A stretch of DNA of 27,138 bases from Chitinispirillaceae bacterium (GTDB lineage Bacteria > Fibrobacterota > Chitinivibrionia > Chitinivibrionales > Chitinispirillaceae): contig JAFGDP010000068.1 in the NCBI GenBank assembly GCA_016932075.1, positions 1 to 27,138 on the forward strand, in the 5' to 3' direction. Positions within the stretch are counted from its first letter, which is position 1, and every line of letters starts with the position of its first letter. The translations under genes were made by a program, and so were the position numbers. Below are positions 1 through 9,000 of the stretch, in pieces. The notes under the pieces were generated by a model. The model was not told the origin of the DNA. It was given only the letters and a program-made list of their open reading frames with translations, and did no database searches.

Positions 1-1058
1 ATGGCACCGCAATAGACCCCCCGCAGCCCTCGCTCCAAGTGGTGTATGATTTCCATGGCACGTATTTTCGGCGCACCGGTCACCGAACCGCTCGGAAAAA
101 GCGCGCTCAGAAGTTCATATAGATTGGCGGACGCGCGAAGCCTGCCGCGTATGGTGGAGGTCATCTGGTGAAGGGTCGGATGACGTTCTACCTCGAACAA
201 CCGTTCGACCCTGATCGACCCGGTACGGCAGATCCTGCCGAGGTCGTTGCGGAGCAGGTCAACGATCATGACGTTCTCGCTGCGATTTTTGGGGTCGATC
301 GAAAGCGCCCGCGCGATCTTCCTGTCTTCGCCGGTATGCCGGCCGCGCGGCGCAGTCCCTTTCATCGGGCGCACGTACAGATGCGGTCCCTTTTGCATGA
401 AAAAAAGCTCCGGGCTGAGGGACGCGATTGTCATCCGGCCGGTTTTTATAAACGCGCAGAAGGGAACCGGCTGCTCTTCCCGCAACCGCCGGTAGAAGTC
501 CCACGAGTCAAGCCCCGTCTTCACCTGCACGTCATACGTGAAATTCACCTGATACACATCGCCTGCTGCAATCAGCGCCTTGATTTTTTCCAGCGAGCGT
601 TCATAGGTGGCGTTGTTGATGGTAAGATGCACATGAGGAGTTTCCGCTGTTTTCGGTTTTCGTCCGCGTTCGAGCATTGGTGCGCCGTCGTAAGGAGAAC
701 GGTTCCATGTGCCTGCCACGTGATCGAAGATGTACGGCTCGTCAAACATGCCGAACCAGAGGAGGTCCTGCGGGAAGGAGGTCGATCCTGGAACGAGGCT
801 TGAGAACTTCTCTTCAAGCCCGTATGCCGCTTCATAGGTGAGGTATCCTGCGACCCAGTGCCGTTGTGCCTCCCGTGAAACCTCTTCAAGGGCCGGCCCG
901 ACGTCATGAAGCGCAGCACATTTGATGATCCGTCCGGCTTTCATGAAAAAATAGGAATAGCGCTGCTCGCGGCCGGGAAAAGCGTTGTCCAGAAGGACAC
1001 ACTGCCGTTGTTGTCTGACCAGCGGAGCGAGAAGGTCGATTGGCAGCGGATGGAGCAT
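1..1058 (-). CDS. pabB: Aminodeoxychorismate synthase component I (partial, C-terminus beyond window)
   Basis: This enzyme aminates chorismate to 4-amino-4-deoxychorismate in the p-aminobenzoate branch of folate synthesis, in the cytoplasm. Reading the minus strand from ATG 1058 gives 352 uninterrupted codons that run off the left edge. Chorismate-binding motifs are visible: AAGDVYQVN (164-172), SPELFF (215-220), RPMKGT (230-235), ENVMIVDLLRNDLGRI (261-276) and FPSGSVTGAPKIRAMEI (321-337). The lysine in MKGT (K233) is what separates PabB from anthranilate synthase TrpE, which usually has alanine there. The N-terminal part before the catalytic core is short, as in the PabB types that are often fused to a PabC lyase; whether that fusion exists here lies outside the window. 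The start is 12 bases after the stop of the upstream lipoprotein gene, so the two are probably co-transcribed. No strong ribosome binding site is visible. The family call is firm; the exact start is less so. Confidence 0.93.
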   Translation of the reverse strand, partial: MLHPLPIDLLAPLVRQQRQCVLLDNAFPGREQRYSYFFMKAGRIIKCAALHDVGPALEEVSREAQRHWVAGYLTYEAAYGLEEKFSSLVPGSTSFPQDLLWFGMFDEPYIFDHVAGTWNRSPYDGAPMLERGRKPKTAETPHVHLTINNATYERSLEKIKALIAAGDVYQVNFTYDVQVKTGLDSWDFYRRLREEQPVPFCAFIKTGRMTIASLSPELFFMQKGPHLYVRPMKGTAPRGRHTGEDRKIARALSIDPKNRSENVMIVDLLRNDLGRICRTGSIRVERLFEVERHPTLHQMTSTIRGRLRASANLYELLSALFPSGSVTGAPKIRAMEIIHHLERGLRGVYCGA

Positions 1059-1070
1059 AAAGAGCGCATA

Positions 1071-1454
1071 TTACTTTACTTTAATGATAACCGAAAACGT
1101 ATCCTCCGGAGGAACGTCTATTTCAAAATCGCGGTTGTAGGTAAGCGCAATCGTCGAAACCCCTTTTTTAACCGGGGTGAAATCGAGGTAAAAGGTGCCC
1201 GACGTGCCGGGAACCGTGTCCCTGCTAATGTATTTCATCTTTCCCGCCCGTGCGATTACCGTCGTATCCAGGGTGAGGATGTTCCACGAAAACCCCGTGG
1301 ACGCATTGCCTTCAAGCGCAATAGTAAAGGTCGCTTTCCGGTTGACGGTAACGGTGGTGCCGTGTGCCTCTTTAGACAGGATAAGCGGTTTCTGCGCAGA
1401 ACACGCGGCGACCCACACGGCAATGAAAACAGCGCATACCAATGGTCGTATCAT
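1071..1454 (-). CDS. Chagasin-type (I42) cysteine-protease inhibitor, predicted lipoprotein
   Basis: A 127-residue protein with an N-terminal hydrophobic segment (residues 4-17) ending in a lipobox-like VAAC with cysteine 18, so it is probably lipidated and sits in the envelope. The mature part fits the chagasin/inhibitor-I42 fold. It has the first inhibitory loop GNASTGFSW (49-57, family pattern NPTTGY-W), a glycine-containing middle segment GTSG (83-86), and a closing NRDFE (107-111) at the place where the family has R-P-W. Family members bind papain-like cysteine proteases with these three loops. The target here is unknown and no papain-like protease is encoded in the window. A GAAGGGA Shine-Dalgarno-like sequence lies about 8 bases before ATG 1454. 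It is 111 bases downstream of the FecR-like gene and just upstream of pabB. The third loop is degenerate (R-D-F rather than R-P-W), so potency against classical targets is uncertain. Confidence 0.8.
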   Translation of the reverse strand: MIRPLVCAVFIAVWVAACSAQKPLILSKEAHGTTVTVNRKATFTIALEGNASTGFSWNILTLDTTVIARAGKMKYISRDTVPGTSGTFYLDFTPVKKGVSTIALTYNRDFEIDVPPEDTFSVIIKVK

Positions 1455-1486
1455 TCAGGAATCCCTTCGGGAAATATGTTTCCTGT

Positions 1487-1515
1487 AATATACCATCCGA
1501 TACTATCAGAGAAAA
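1487..1515 (-). promoter_or_regulatory. Candidate promoter for the lipoprotein-pabB pair
   Basis: On the minus strand TTTTCT (1510-1515) and TATATT (1487-1492) are separated by 17 bases, placing a start about 25 bases upstream of ATG 1454. The -10 matches the sigma-70 consensus at 5 of 6 positions and the -35 at 3 of 6. It lies in the 111-base gap after the FecR-like gene, which would give the lipoprotein and pabB their own transcript. This is a pattern match only. Confidence 0.35.
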
Positions 1516-1565
1516 GCATGGCGGGGTTACTGCTTGCTGGCAGCCAATAAAAATCTGCGTGGCGC

Positions 1566-3428
1566 CTACTTTCCTTGTGATGCGGCGGAAGTGCTGCTGC
1601 GTCTTTCAAGCAGGCTTTCAGCGGCGGCAATCATCCTCTTGATGTCGGCGCGACGGCCGAGCCGTGTCGCCTTTGTTTCGTCGAGCGCAATGGTGAACAT
1701 GCGTATCGCCTGTGCATATTCGCGGTGCTGCTGGAGCAGAATACCCATGCGGTAGGCGACTTCGGCACGGCGCGGGTGGTCCGGACTTGTGGCGAGAAAT
1801 GCACGGAAATAGCCGACGGCATTTGACGGATTCCTGGAAAGCTCAAGCTCTGAAAGCCTGAGGAGCGCCTCGCCGACGAACATTCCTTTGGGATACTGCA
1901 AACGATAGGCGGTGAAGTCCCGTATGGCCGCTGCCGTGTCGCGCGCCTTGTCCGCTGTCAGCCGGGAGAAGGAAAAGAGCGCGGTCTCGCGGTAAATGGC
2001 GGGGATATCATCATCCGCTGCAAGCTGCTTGTAGAGCTTAAAGGCCTTTTTCCAATCACTGTTCTCACACTGCTGCGCATCGTAAAGCAGTGTCCTTGCT
2101 TTTCGGGCCAGATCCTGTTTATCCGTATTCGATGCGGCCTTCTTCCGGAAGCGCGTTGCCGTTTTCGTCACCGAAACGAGTGGTTCTTCCAGCGGTCCGA
2201 GCGCCATGGTAAGCGACAATTGCGGATCGCGCAGCATGACCACCGTATCGACGGACGCGCGGCCATGGCACCGCAGCGAAATCCCGTACCGTCCCTCCGG
2301 AAGGACCGTGGCAAATGGCGTGATTCCGGCCGGGTCGTCATTGATAAAAACGGAAGCACGCGGTGGCGTACTCAAGACGAGCAGGCGACACCGGGCGCGC
2401 TCCGGCTCGGCTCCGAGATAGTGCCCCCTTCTTTCTCCTGCCGCAGCGTGGCCCGGCATGATGCGGCACGTCATCATGGTCGGATCATAATACAGCACCT
2501 GGCCGGCGGTCAGGACCGTATCGTTGAAAAACCGCGACGAGATTCTGACGCTTCCTTCGACTAGTGATGTCGAGATGCCGCCTTGCTGTTCCCGGGTGAC
2601 GGAAAAGCGGGTTCCCACAACATGGATGTCGTACCATGGTGTCTCCACCAGGAAACGCTGTCCCCGGGAGCGCTTAACAACCAGGAATTCTGCCCTGCCG
2701 CCAGCCGGCATATGTGCAGGAGCGCCGGGCGAGGCGACCCGGTATTTGACATGCCTTCTGCTGGCCTTATCTACCGTGATCGTGATTTCATCAATCAGCG
2801 CAACCGTTCCCGCATTATTAACGATAGTCATGCTACCGTCGCTTCTGCAATCAAGTGTCGTACCGCTTGAAACCGATACGGCAAGATCGTCGCGATAGGC
2901 TGTTCCATATGCCTGGGTAATCAGGGTAACGAGCGGCGCATCCAGTATCCAATTGCGGGCAAGGAAGAGGGCCATAAGCATAAAACAGCCTATCCCCGCA
3001 ACAAGTGCGATACGTGAAGCCGTCATTGAAAACATCGATTCAACAAGGTTAAATACAGGCCATGCGTAGCGTGCCTGCTGTTTTTTTGTTCGCCTCAGTT
3101 CTATCTTTTCCAGAACACGTTGTTCAATCAGTTCTGCCGTTCCCTGTGGCATGATTTTTTCAGAGGCAACGACCGCATTGACCTTTTCGTCAAGACTATC
3201 ACCGCCCGCGTCCCTTGCAAACGCCTCTATCCTGGCCATAAGACGGTCTTCCATCGCCTCAAGCCGTCCAAGCGGGACCACCACCTCCCGCTTGATCGAA
3301 GCAAGCAAAGGGTCCTCATACGCGGACGCGCGTTCGAATACGGCTTCATCAAGAGCGGCGCCGTTGACTTCTGAAAGAAGCCGAGCCGCCTGGTGTTCGT
3401 CCCGTATTAATAAATCTATGGTAGTCAT
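1566..3428 (-). CDS. FecR-domain membrane protein with PEGA and TPR-like domains; probable regulator of the adjacent ECF sigma factor
   Basis: A 620-residue protein with one membrane segment at about 138-158. The 137-residue N-terminal part should be cytoplasmic and the rest outside the inner membrane. The outer part contains a FecR-like beta domain (about 195-315; key stretches YDIHVVGTRFSV at 266-277 and SLVEGSVRI at 288-296, then LTAGQ at 306-310). A PEGA domain follows (about 347-410; STPPRASVFINDDPAGITPF and LPEGRYGI), then a helical TPR/BamD-like tail (about 440-600). FecR-family proteins transduce an envelope signal to a partner sigma factor. No zinc-finger anti-sigma motif is visible. 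Instead, the cytoplasmic part carries a duplicated segment, PLGRLEAMEDRLMARIE (52-68) and PQGTAELIEQRVLEKIE (94-110). The start codon overlaps the sigma-factor stop (TGATG), so the pair is translationally coupled. Domain calls are from motifs; the regulatory role is inferred from FecI/FecR-type precedents and gene order. Confidence 0.8.
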   Translation of the reverse strand: MTTIDLLIRDEHQAARLLSEVNGAALDEAVFERASAYEDPLLASIKREVVVPLGRLEAMEDRLMARIEAFARDAGGDSLDEKVNAVVASEKIMPQGTAELIEQRVLEKIELRRTKKQQARYAWPVFNLVESMFSMTASRIALVAGIGCFMLMALFLARNWILDAPLVTLITQAYGTAYRDDLAVSVSSGTTLDCRSDGSMTIVNNAGTVALIDEITITVDKASRRHVKYRVASPGAPAHMPAGGRAEFLVVKRSRGQRFLVETPWYDIHVVGTRFSVTREQQGGISTSLVEGSVRISSRFFNDTVLTAGQVLYYDPTMMTCRIMPGHAAAGERRGHYLGAEPERARCRLLVLSTPPRASVFINDDPAGITPFATVLPEGRYGISLRCHGRASVDTVVMLRDPQLSLTMALGPLEEPLVSVTKTATRFRKKAASNTDKQDLARKARTLLYDAQQCENSDWKKAFKLYKQLAADDDIPAIYRETALFSFSRLTADKARDTAAAIRDFTAYRLQYPKGMFVGEALLRLSELELSRNPSNAVGYFRAFLATSPDHPRRAEVAYRMGILLQQHREYAQAIRMFTIALDETKATRLGRRADIKRMIAAAESLLERRSSTSAASQGK

Positions 3429-3997
3429 CAGAAATCCCCAATATACTCTTTAATCTTCTGTCGGGCAGCGAAAAGCCGCGATTTGACCGTTCCTTCGGAA
3501 ATACCGATCACGTCCGATATTTCTCCCGGGCCCATCTCGCTGTAAACGCTCAGCACGAGCGGCACGCGCAACCTTTCGTCAAGTTTTGCCATTGCCTTTT
3601 CAATGAGCTCCCGTGCCTCGTACGCGCTCATACCGCCCTGCCTGCGGTTGCTATCCGATACCGTGTCGTACGCCACCAGCTCCGACTGCGGAATCCGCTT
3701 GCCCGCCTTAATATAACGCAGGTGGCCGGAACAGACATGGATCACCAGCCGGTGGAACCATGTAGAAAATGAGGAGTCTCCTTTGAAACCTGAAAGCGAC
3801 AAATGCATCTGGAAAAAAACCTCCTGCACGAGATCCTCATGATCCACATTACTGCCTATGATTTTATAAATCAGATTATATGCATAGGTCCGGTATCGCT
3901 GAAAAATTTCTCTGAACGCTTCTCTGTCGCCGTTCTGGCACGCGGAGAGAAGCTCAGGGGAAGGTTCCAGCGCCGCTGTTTTAAGAACTTTCGTCAT
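3428..3997 (-). CDS. ECF-type RNA polymerase sigma factor
   Basis: A sigma-70-family factor of the extracytoplasmic-function type, which redirects RNA polymerase to a small regulon. From ATG 3997 it is 189 residues, the usual ECF length. Region 2 is clear (EDLVQEVFFQMHLSLSGFKG and SSFSTWFHRLVIHV), followed by a variable linker. Region 4 has a helix-turn-helix, GEISDVIGISEGTVKSRL, with the typical ending FAARQKIKEYI. Longer readings from ATG 4024 or TTG 4045 are open, but neither has a visible Shine-Dalgarno sequence. ATG 3997 has a weak GAG just upstream and leaves a normal N-terminus. The stop overlaps the start of the FecR-domain gene by one base, the usual arrangement of a sigma factor with its membrane regulator. 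It could autoregulate its own transcription, but no clear ECF promoter can be defined from one locus. Confidence 0.93.
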   Translation of the reverse strand: MTKVLKTAALEPSPELLSACQNGDREAFREIFQRYRTYAYNLIYKIIGSNVDHEDLVQEVFFQMHLSLSGFKGDSSFSTWFHRLVIHVCSGHLRYIKAGKRIPQSELVAYDTVSDSNRRQGGMSAYEARELIEKAMAKLDERLRVPLVLSVYSEMGPGEISDVIGISEGTVKSRLFAARQKIKEYIGDF

Positions 3998-4225
3998 TCT
4001 ACTCAAATTAGTGGAAAATTGCATGGAAAAGGTTTTTATCAGCAAGAAAAATAATAAAGATTATTAATTTATCTGCAGCAACGGCCAATCCGTTATAACT
4101 TATTTAATTTCATGATTTTAATATGAACAACCCCCTGGTACTCCGACTCTTTAGGTTTCTGGCGGTTAAATTAATGTATGTGTAATAAGGCGCATATCAC
4201 CACCATTTAGAACAGGATTAAGCCG

Positions 4226-5782
4226 CTATTTGTTTCCTGCTGCCGACTCCCCGGGCAATCCCAGAGCGTCTTGAATATGCCATAAGAAAAAGCTTTTTCG
4301 GCTCGCTGACATGGATAGTGTCGTTTCAAGGGTACGCGTGGCTTCAAGCGCATGTGCCCGTATGTATTTCAACCGTCTCATCCGGTCGTTTGCCTTTTCT
4401 CCGCCCTCACGTTTATACACGTACTTTTCCCTGAGCGCACGCAAAAATACCGGATAGTAGGAAAATCCTCGCAGGTCGAATGATGGATCAGGGATCATTC
4501 CCTGAAAAGGAAATGGATCGATAAGCAGATATTGCCATTTCACAAGCTCCGCATACCGGCGGGTTTCGTAGTTATCTGTTTTGAATGCAGCCGTCTGCTT
4601 TCTGACACGGGATTTGTAAGCAAACCTGAAGAGTGCCTTCGGGTGAAAGCAGAGGTCCTCTTCAAGCTCAAGGAACAGATATAATGGATTAGCGGGATAG
4701 TCACGTTGCAGCGCTCGGAAAATCCGCTTTTTTTCTACTGCCTCGTGTCCCCAGTAGGGCGAAAGAAATTGTATAAGATAAAGCTTTGCGATATCATTTG
4801 TATAGCGTCCATGATAAGCACTCCGCCGGAGGCAGTTCTGCCCTTTGCTCAGCGACACCTCCTTACCGATCATAGCAAGTGCGCCGCGAACCAAAAGAGG
4901 AGCCTTTGCCAGTGCGCAACTGAAAAGTCCTAGGCCGAGCCAAGCGTCGACAATGCTTGAATCGTGGGCCAAAGACTCTTCCAGTTGCTTCTGCGCAGCA
5001 AATCCTGACAGCGCGGCATTAATTGGATTTTTATCGATCTCGAGTGTGGCTATGAAGCCTCTAATACCACCGTTAATAAAAAGCGATGTGGCTAACACCG
5101 AATCGGCCGCCCTTTCAGGGTCAGAAACTCGAAGCCCCCGTTTGGCCAGTTTTTTCGCTTCTTGCAGCAACTCTCGAGCGGTACGCTCGTGTTGGTATTC
5201 GCCATTCTGGAGCCGGATGACGCGCATGCCGACCCTGAGGAGAAAGGAAAGTGGCGGCAAACGGCGTTTTTTCTCCAGACGCTGCATTTTTTTCCCGATT
5301 TTGTCTGCCGTTTGCCAGTCGAACCGGTAAAAAGATGCAAGCATCGTTCTGGCAAGCGAGTCTTGTTCAATGGATAATCCCGGATAAAGCCATACCGGAC
5401 GAACCGGTTTCCGGAACATGCGGCCTGCCGAATCACCCTTAGCACGCGGCAGGGAATCTGCAGCAGAAGCGGTGGAATCGGCGTCAGAAGCAAGCCCGCC
5501 GGAATCGGAATCTTGCCGCCGAAACAGAGAATCGGGCCGTGGTTCGGCGCCTTTGATGTCCTGTCCCGGCGCATCTTGGATCGTTCCGGATGCATCCCTT
5601 GCTGTGTCTGGCGGGATTTGCCGTGTTAGAGATAATTGACTATGAGTGTTTGTCCTTGCTTCGGCTGAGGCGTTTTTGTTGCTGCCTTGCGGTGCCGCCA
5701 GGATCGCCGTGACGACTAAAAGGGCTATGGACCGGTAGCGTTGCTGGATATGGTAACCGCTCTTGAAACAGCTCATTCCCAT
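4226..5782 (-). CDS. Exported protein of unknown function with low-complexity linker and TPR-like helical body
   Basis: I do not recognise this 518-residue protein. Residues about 15-35 form a hydrophobic stretch (IALLVVTAILAA) after a basic start, consistent with a signal peptide or N-terminal anchor. Residues about 40-125 are rich in Ser, Asp, Ala, Gly and Pro and look disordered. From about 130 onward the sequence is helical and TPR-like: QLEESLAHDSSIVDAWLGLG is followed by pairs of amphipathic helices, and ALQRDYPANPLYLFLELEE has the spacing seen at TPR repeat junctions. The C-terminal 100 residues are basic and aromatic. It is transcribed toward the sigma gene, with 180 bases between its stop and the likely sigma start region, and is divergent from the giant TPR gene. 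The start may be ATG 5782 or ATG 5776; neither has a strong ribosome binding site. It may belong with the ECF/FecR locus; that is inference. Confidence 0.75.
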   Translation of the reverse strand: MGMSCFKSGYHIQQRYRSIALLVVTAILAAPQGSNKNASAEARTNTHSQLSLTRQIPPDTARDASGTIQDAPGQDIKGAEPRPDSLFRRQDSDSGGLASDADSTASAADSLPRAKGDSAGRMFRKPVRPVWLYPGLSIEQDSLARTMLASFYRFDWQTADKIGKKMQRLEKKRRLPPLSFLLRVGMRVIRLQNGEYQHERTARELLQEAKKLAKRGLRVSDPERAADSVLATSLFINGGIRGFIATLEIDKNPINAALSGFAAQKQLEESLAHDSSIVDAWLGLGLFSCALAKAPLLVRGALAMIGKEVSLSKGQNCLRRSAYHGRYTNDIAKLYLIQFLSPYWGHEAVEKKRIFRALQRDYPANPLYLFLELEEDLCFHPKALFRFAYKSRVRKQTAAFKTDNYETRRYAELVKWQYLLIDPFPFQGMIPDPSFDLRGFSYYPVFLRALREKYVYKREGGEKANDRMRRLKYIRAHALEATRTLETTLSMSASRKSFFLWHIQDALGLPGESAAGNK

Positions 5783-5909
5783 ATAGGATCTTCAGTATCT
5801 GTTCTAAAGGTCTGTTCCTATCCTAAAAAATACCAGAATTCTAATGATGCTGAAAGTCCACTTTTCCCTTTAACCTAATATATCATAATTTGTATATTTA
5901 TGGACTGTT

Positions 5910-5954
5910 GCCTTTTTACTGAAACCAAGAAGGGTTGTTAATCGGTAAAAAGGC
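5910..5954. promoter_or_regulatory. Perfect 10-bp inverted repeat in the leader of the giant TPR gene
   Basis: GCCTTTTTAC (5910-5919) is exactly complementary to GTAAAAAGGC (5945-5954), with a 25-base loop. The loop holds a smaller AACC/GGTT pairing (5923-5935 region). It lies 91 bases upstream of ATG 6046, within the 263-base divergent intergenic region. It could be an operator or a leader-RNA stem. It lacks the following T-run of an intrinsic terminator in the plus direction. Confidence 0.5.
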
Positions 5955-6045
5955 CCAGCACGGAGGGGAGAAAAGCACCCGGGGGAAACGGTCCCTTGCC
6001 ATCACTAGCCATAATCGAACGATGTACTCTTTTGGAGGCTGATTT

Positions 6046-9000
6046 ATGAGTGTTCACGTTGTGAAGTACATATTTACTCTTGGCTCGTTCGCACTGTTCA
6101 CGCTCTGTTTCGCTGCGAGTGCGGACGACACGTTTGACCGTTTGATGTCCTCTGGAAAGTATTCGGAAGCCATCAGACATGCTGAGGACAATATTCCGGT
6201 CGCCAGCCGGGACACACGGCTCTGGGCCAACCTCGGAAAAGCGTACGAGAAGCAGCAATTCAATGAGAAGGCCCTCGCCTGCTACATGGTTTCTCTCCGC
6301 TCCGGGAAAAGCTATGAGGCCTATGTCGGCGCAGCGCGCATATACAACGAGCTCAAACAACCCAACACCGCTATTGACATGGCGAAAAATGCCATGAACA
6401 TACAGGCAACCGGTGAAGCGAGCTGGGAATACGCACGAGCCTGTATCGCTCTCGGGAAACCCAATGAGGCCAAAGCGGCACTCGAACGGGTTGTCGCTTC
6501 AGACCCGTCAAACGTGATCGCCAATCGGGAACTCGGGCTCATTTATTACAAGGCCAAGGACTACCAGAAAGCCATATCGCTTCTCAGCGTTGCCTTTAAA
6601 AGCAGCGGCAGCGGGGAAATCGCGCTCATGATCGCCAACGCGCACCGTTCGACCAATCAGTTCAATGACGCGATCGAGTACATAAAAAAAGCCCAGCAAG
6701 ATCCGAAAGTATCAAAAAGCGCCACATCGCTTGAACTGGGAAGGCTCTATTTTCAGCAGGGAAATTACAGCCAAGCGGCCGACAGTTATAAAAATGCCGA
6801 CAAGTCAAAAATGGAAGCTGCCGATATCTACCAGTACGCCCTGAGCCTTGAAAAATCAGGCGAAAAAGAGAGCACATACATGCCGCTTTACAGCCAGGCG
6901 ACAGTCAAATTCGGCACCTCGACCTCATCCGAAGCGCTTCTGGCTCATGAAAAGTACGGTCGCTGGTGTCTGGAAAAGAAAAGATATTCTGAAGCGCTTT
7001 CACATCTACAGACCATTTATAGAGTAGACCGGCAGGGAAGCACGGTAAAAGACATCGCCTTCCTTCTGGCGGACGCGTACATAGGGACGGGAAAAAAAAC
7101 GCAGGCCGTGCCGTACCTTGAAGCGGTCATCTCCCGTGATCCACAAAATGTCGAAGCCCATGCGCGCCTTTCCGAAATCTACACGGCCTTAGGCCAGACC
7201 GCCAAGGCCCGGGCGATCCAGGAAAAACTGGTCAATCTCCAGCCGAACAACCCGAAAATCCAGCTCGCGCTCGGACAGTACAACCTCAAGGCAGGACGGC
7301 CTGCCGCGGCGCTCAAATATTTCCAGAAGAGCTTCATGATTGAACCGAATGCCGAAGCCGCGGAAGGCATGACCGAAGCGGCCTGGAAAACCAAACAGTA
7401 TGAACTGGCACGCGATGCCGCTGAATCCGCACTCCATTATGACTCTTCGCTTTCCGGACCGCAACGTATCCTTGCGAGGATTTACATGATGGACAAAAAC
7501 TACCACGGCGCGCGCCAGATGCTTGAAAAAATCGTTAAAAAAAATCCGGGCGACAAGGCACTATGGCTTGATCTGGCGCTTTGCTATGAAAAAATGAACG
7601 ACAACGAAATGCTTGCAGAAGCGGACAAAACCATCATGTCGCTTGATAAAAAAGATCTTACTTCACGGGTCCGCTATGCCCGGTATTCCATGTCAAAAAA
7701 CGACCTCCGCGAAGCACTCGCCACGTACAAAGAACTCATGGTGCTCTCGCCGAAAGATGCGTCGGTGGTGAAACAATTGGCCGAGATTTCCCTCAAGCTC
7801 AACAATAAAAACGACGCGTTGTTCTATCTTCAAAAATACGCAACCCTGTCCCCGCGTGACGCTGACGCCCAGCGCGATCTTGGAAACCTGTTATACGATA
7901 AGAAAGACTATCGCGGTGCGCTCACCGCCTTCAGAGCGGCGATGGCGGCAAACCCGAACATTAAGGGAATGTACAAGCGATATGCCGAACTGGTCATATC
8001 GCAAAAGGCGACCCCAAAAGAAACCTATGCGGTGCTTTCCGCTGCCGTGAATGCCAACGAGGCCGATGAAAAGGTATACATCAAACTAGGCGACATTTAC
8101 CTGGCTTCAAAGAAATACAACCAGGCCATCGACATGTACCAGCAGGCCCTCCAGCAGAATCCAAAAAACGCCGACGCGCTTGCGTCGCTTGCCGCCTGTC
8201 AGGCAAAAGCGGGAAGGACGGCGGAAGCCATTCTATCGTACGAGCAGGTAACCGCCATGCGGCCGGGAAATGTGCTGCAGCAGAAGGAACTGGGCGACCT
8301 GTACATGAAAGAAGGGAAAACCGACCAGGCGGTGAATGCTTACAAACGGTATCTTGACAAGGTACCCGCCGACGCAAAAACCGCCAAGCTTATCGGCGAT
8401 TACGAATTTACAAAGAAAAATTACAAGGAGGCCGTCAAATACCTCGGAAAAGTGACCGGCGCGGAAGCGAACAAGCCCGATTTCCTATATCGCTATGGCA
8501 CCGCATGCTATGAATTAAAGGATGTCCGCAAAACCGAGGATCTCTTCAAGAAGCTTATTGTCGTTGATCCGAAAAATACCGAGGCCCATAAGACCCTCTA
8601 TGAGATCGCCCAAAAAAACAACCAGCTCCAGCAGGCCGCCACCTACCTCAAAAAATATACGGCACTGAATCCGTCCGATGACAAAATGCTCATAACCCTC
8701 GGCAATCTTTTATACAGCCTGAAGGACCAAAGCGGGGCCTTGACCGCCTATAGAGGCGCGCTGAAAGCCAACCCGAAAGCAAAGGGTTTCTACGAAAAAT
8801 ATGTTACGCTGGTAAGCACCAAAGGAACGCCGCAGGAATTGATCGGAGCCATGAACGGTGCTATTGCCGCCGGCGAAGCGAATGTTGGCATGTACAAGCA
8901 GCTCGGTGATATTTATTACAATGCAAAAAACTATCCTCGTGCAATAGAGATGTATGAAAAAGCATCCCAACTTGATCCAAAAAACGGCGCCTTGCTGGCG

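Noticed and set aside
5798..5817. Direct repeat of TCTGTTC with a 13-base period upstream of the 518-residue protein gene
   Set aside because: Too short and only two copies; could be an activator site, but nothing else supports it.
4154..5926. GAAACC hexamer upstream of both the sigma gene (minus, 4154-4159) and the giant TPR gene (plus, 5921-5926), as a shared ECF -35
   Set aside because: It is only a hexamer, with no common -10 at matching spacing; not enough to call a regulon motif.
6022..6042. Six-codon leader ORF (ATG to TGA) ending just before the giant TPR start
   Set aside because: It has no Shine-Dalgarno sequence of its own and contains the ribosome binding site of the main gene; it is most likely chance.
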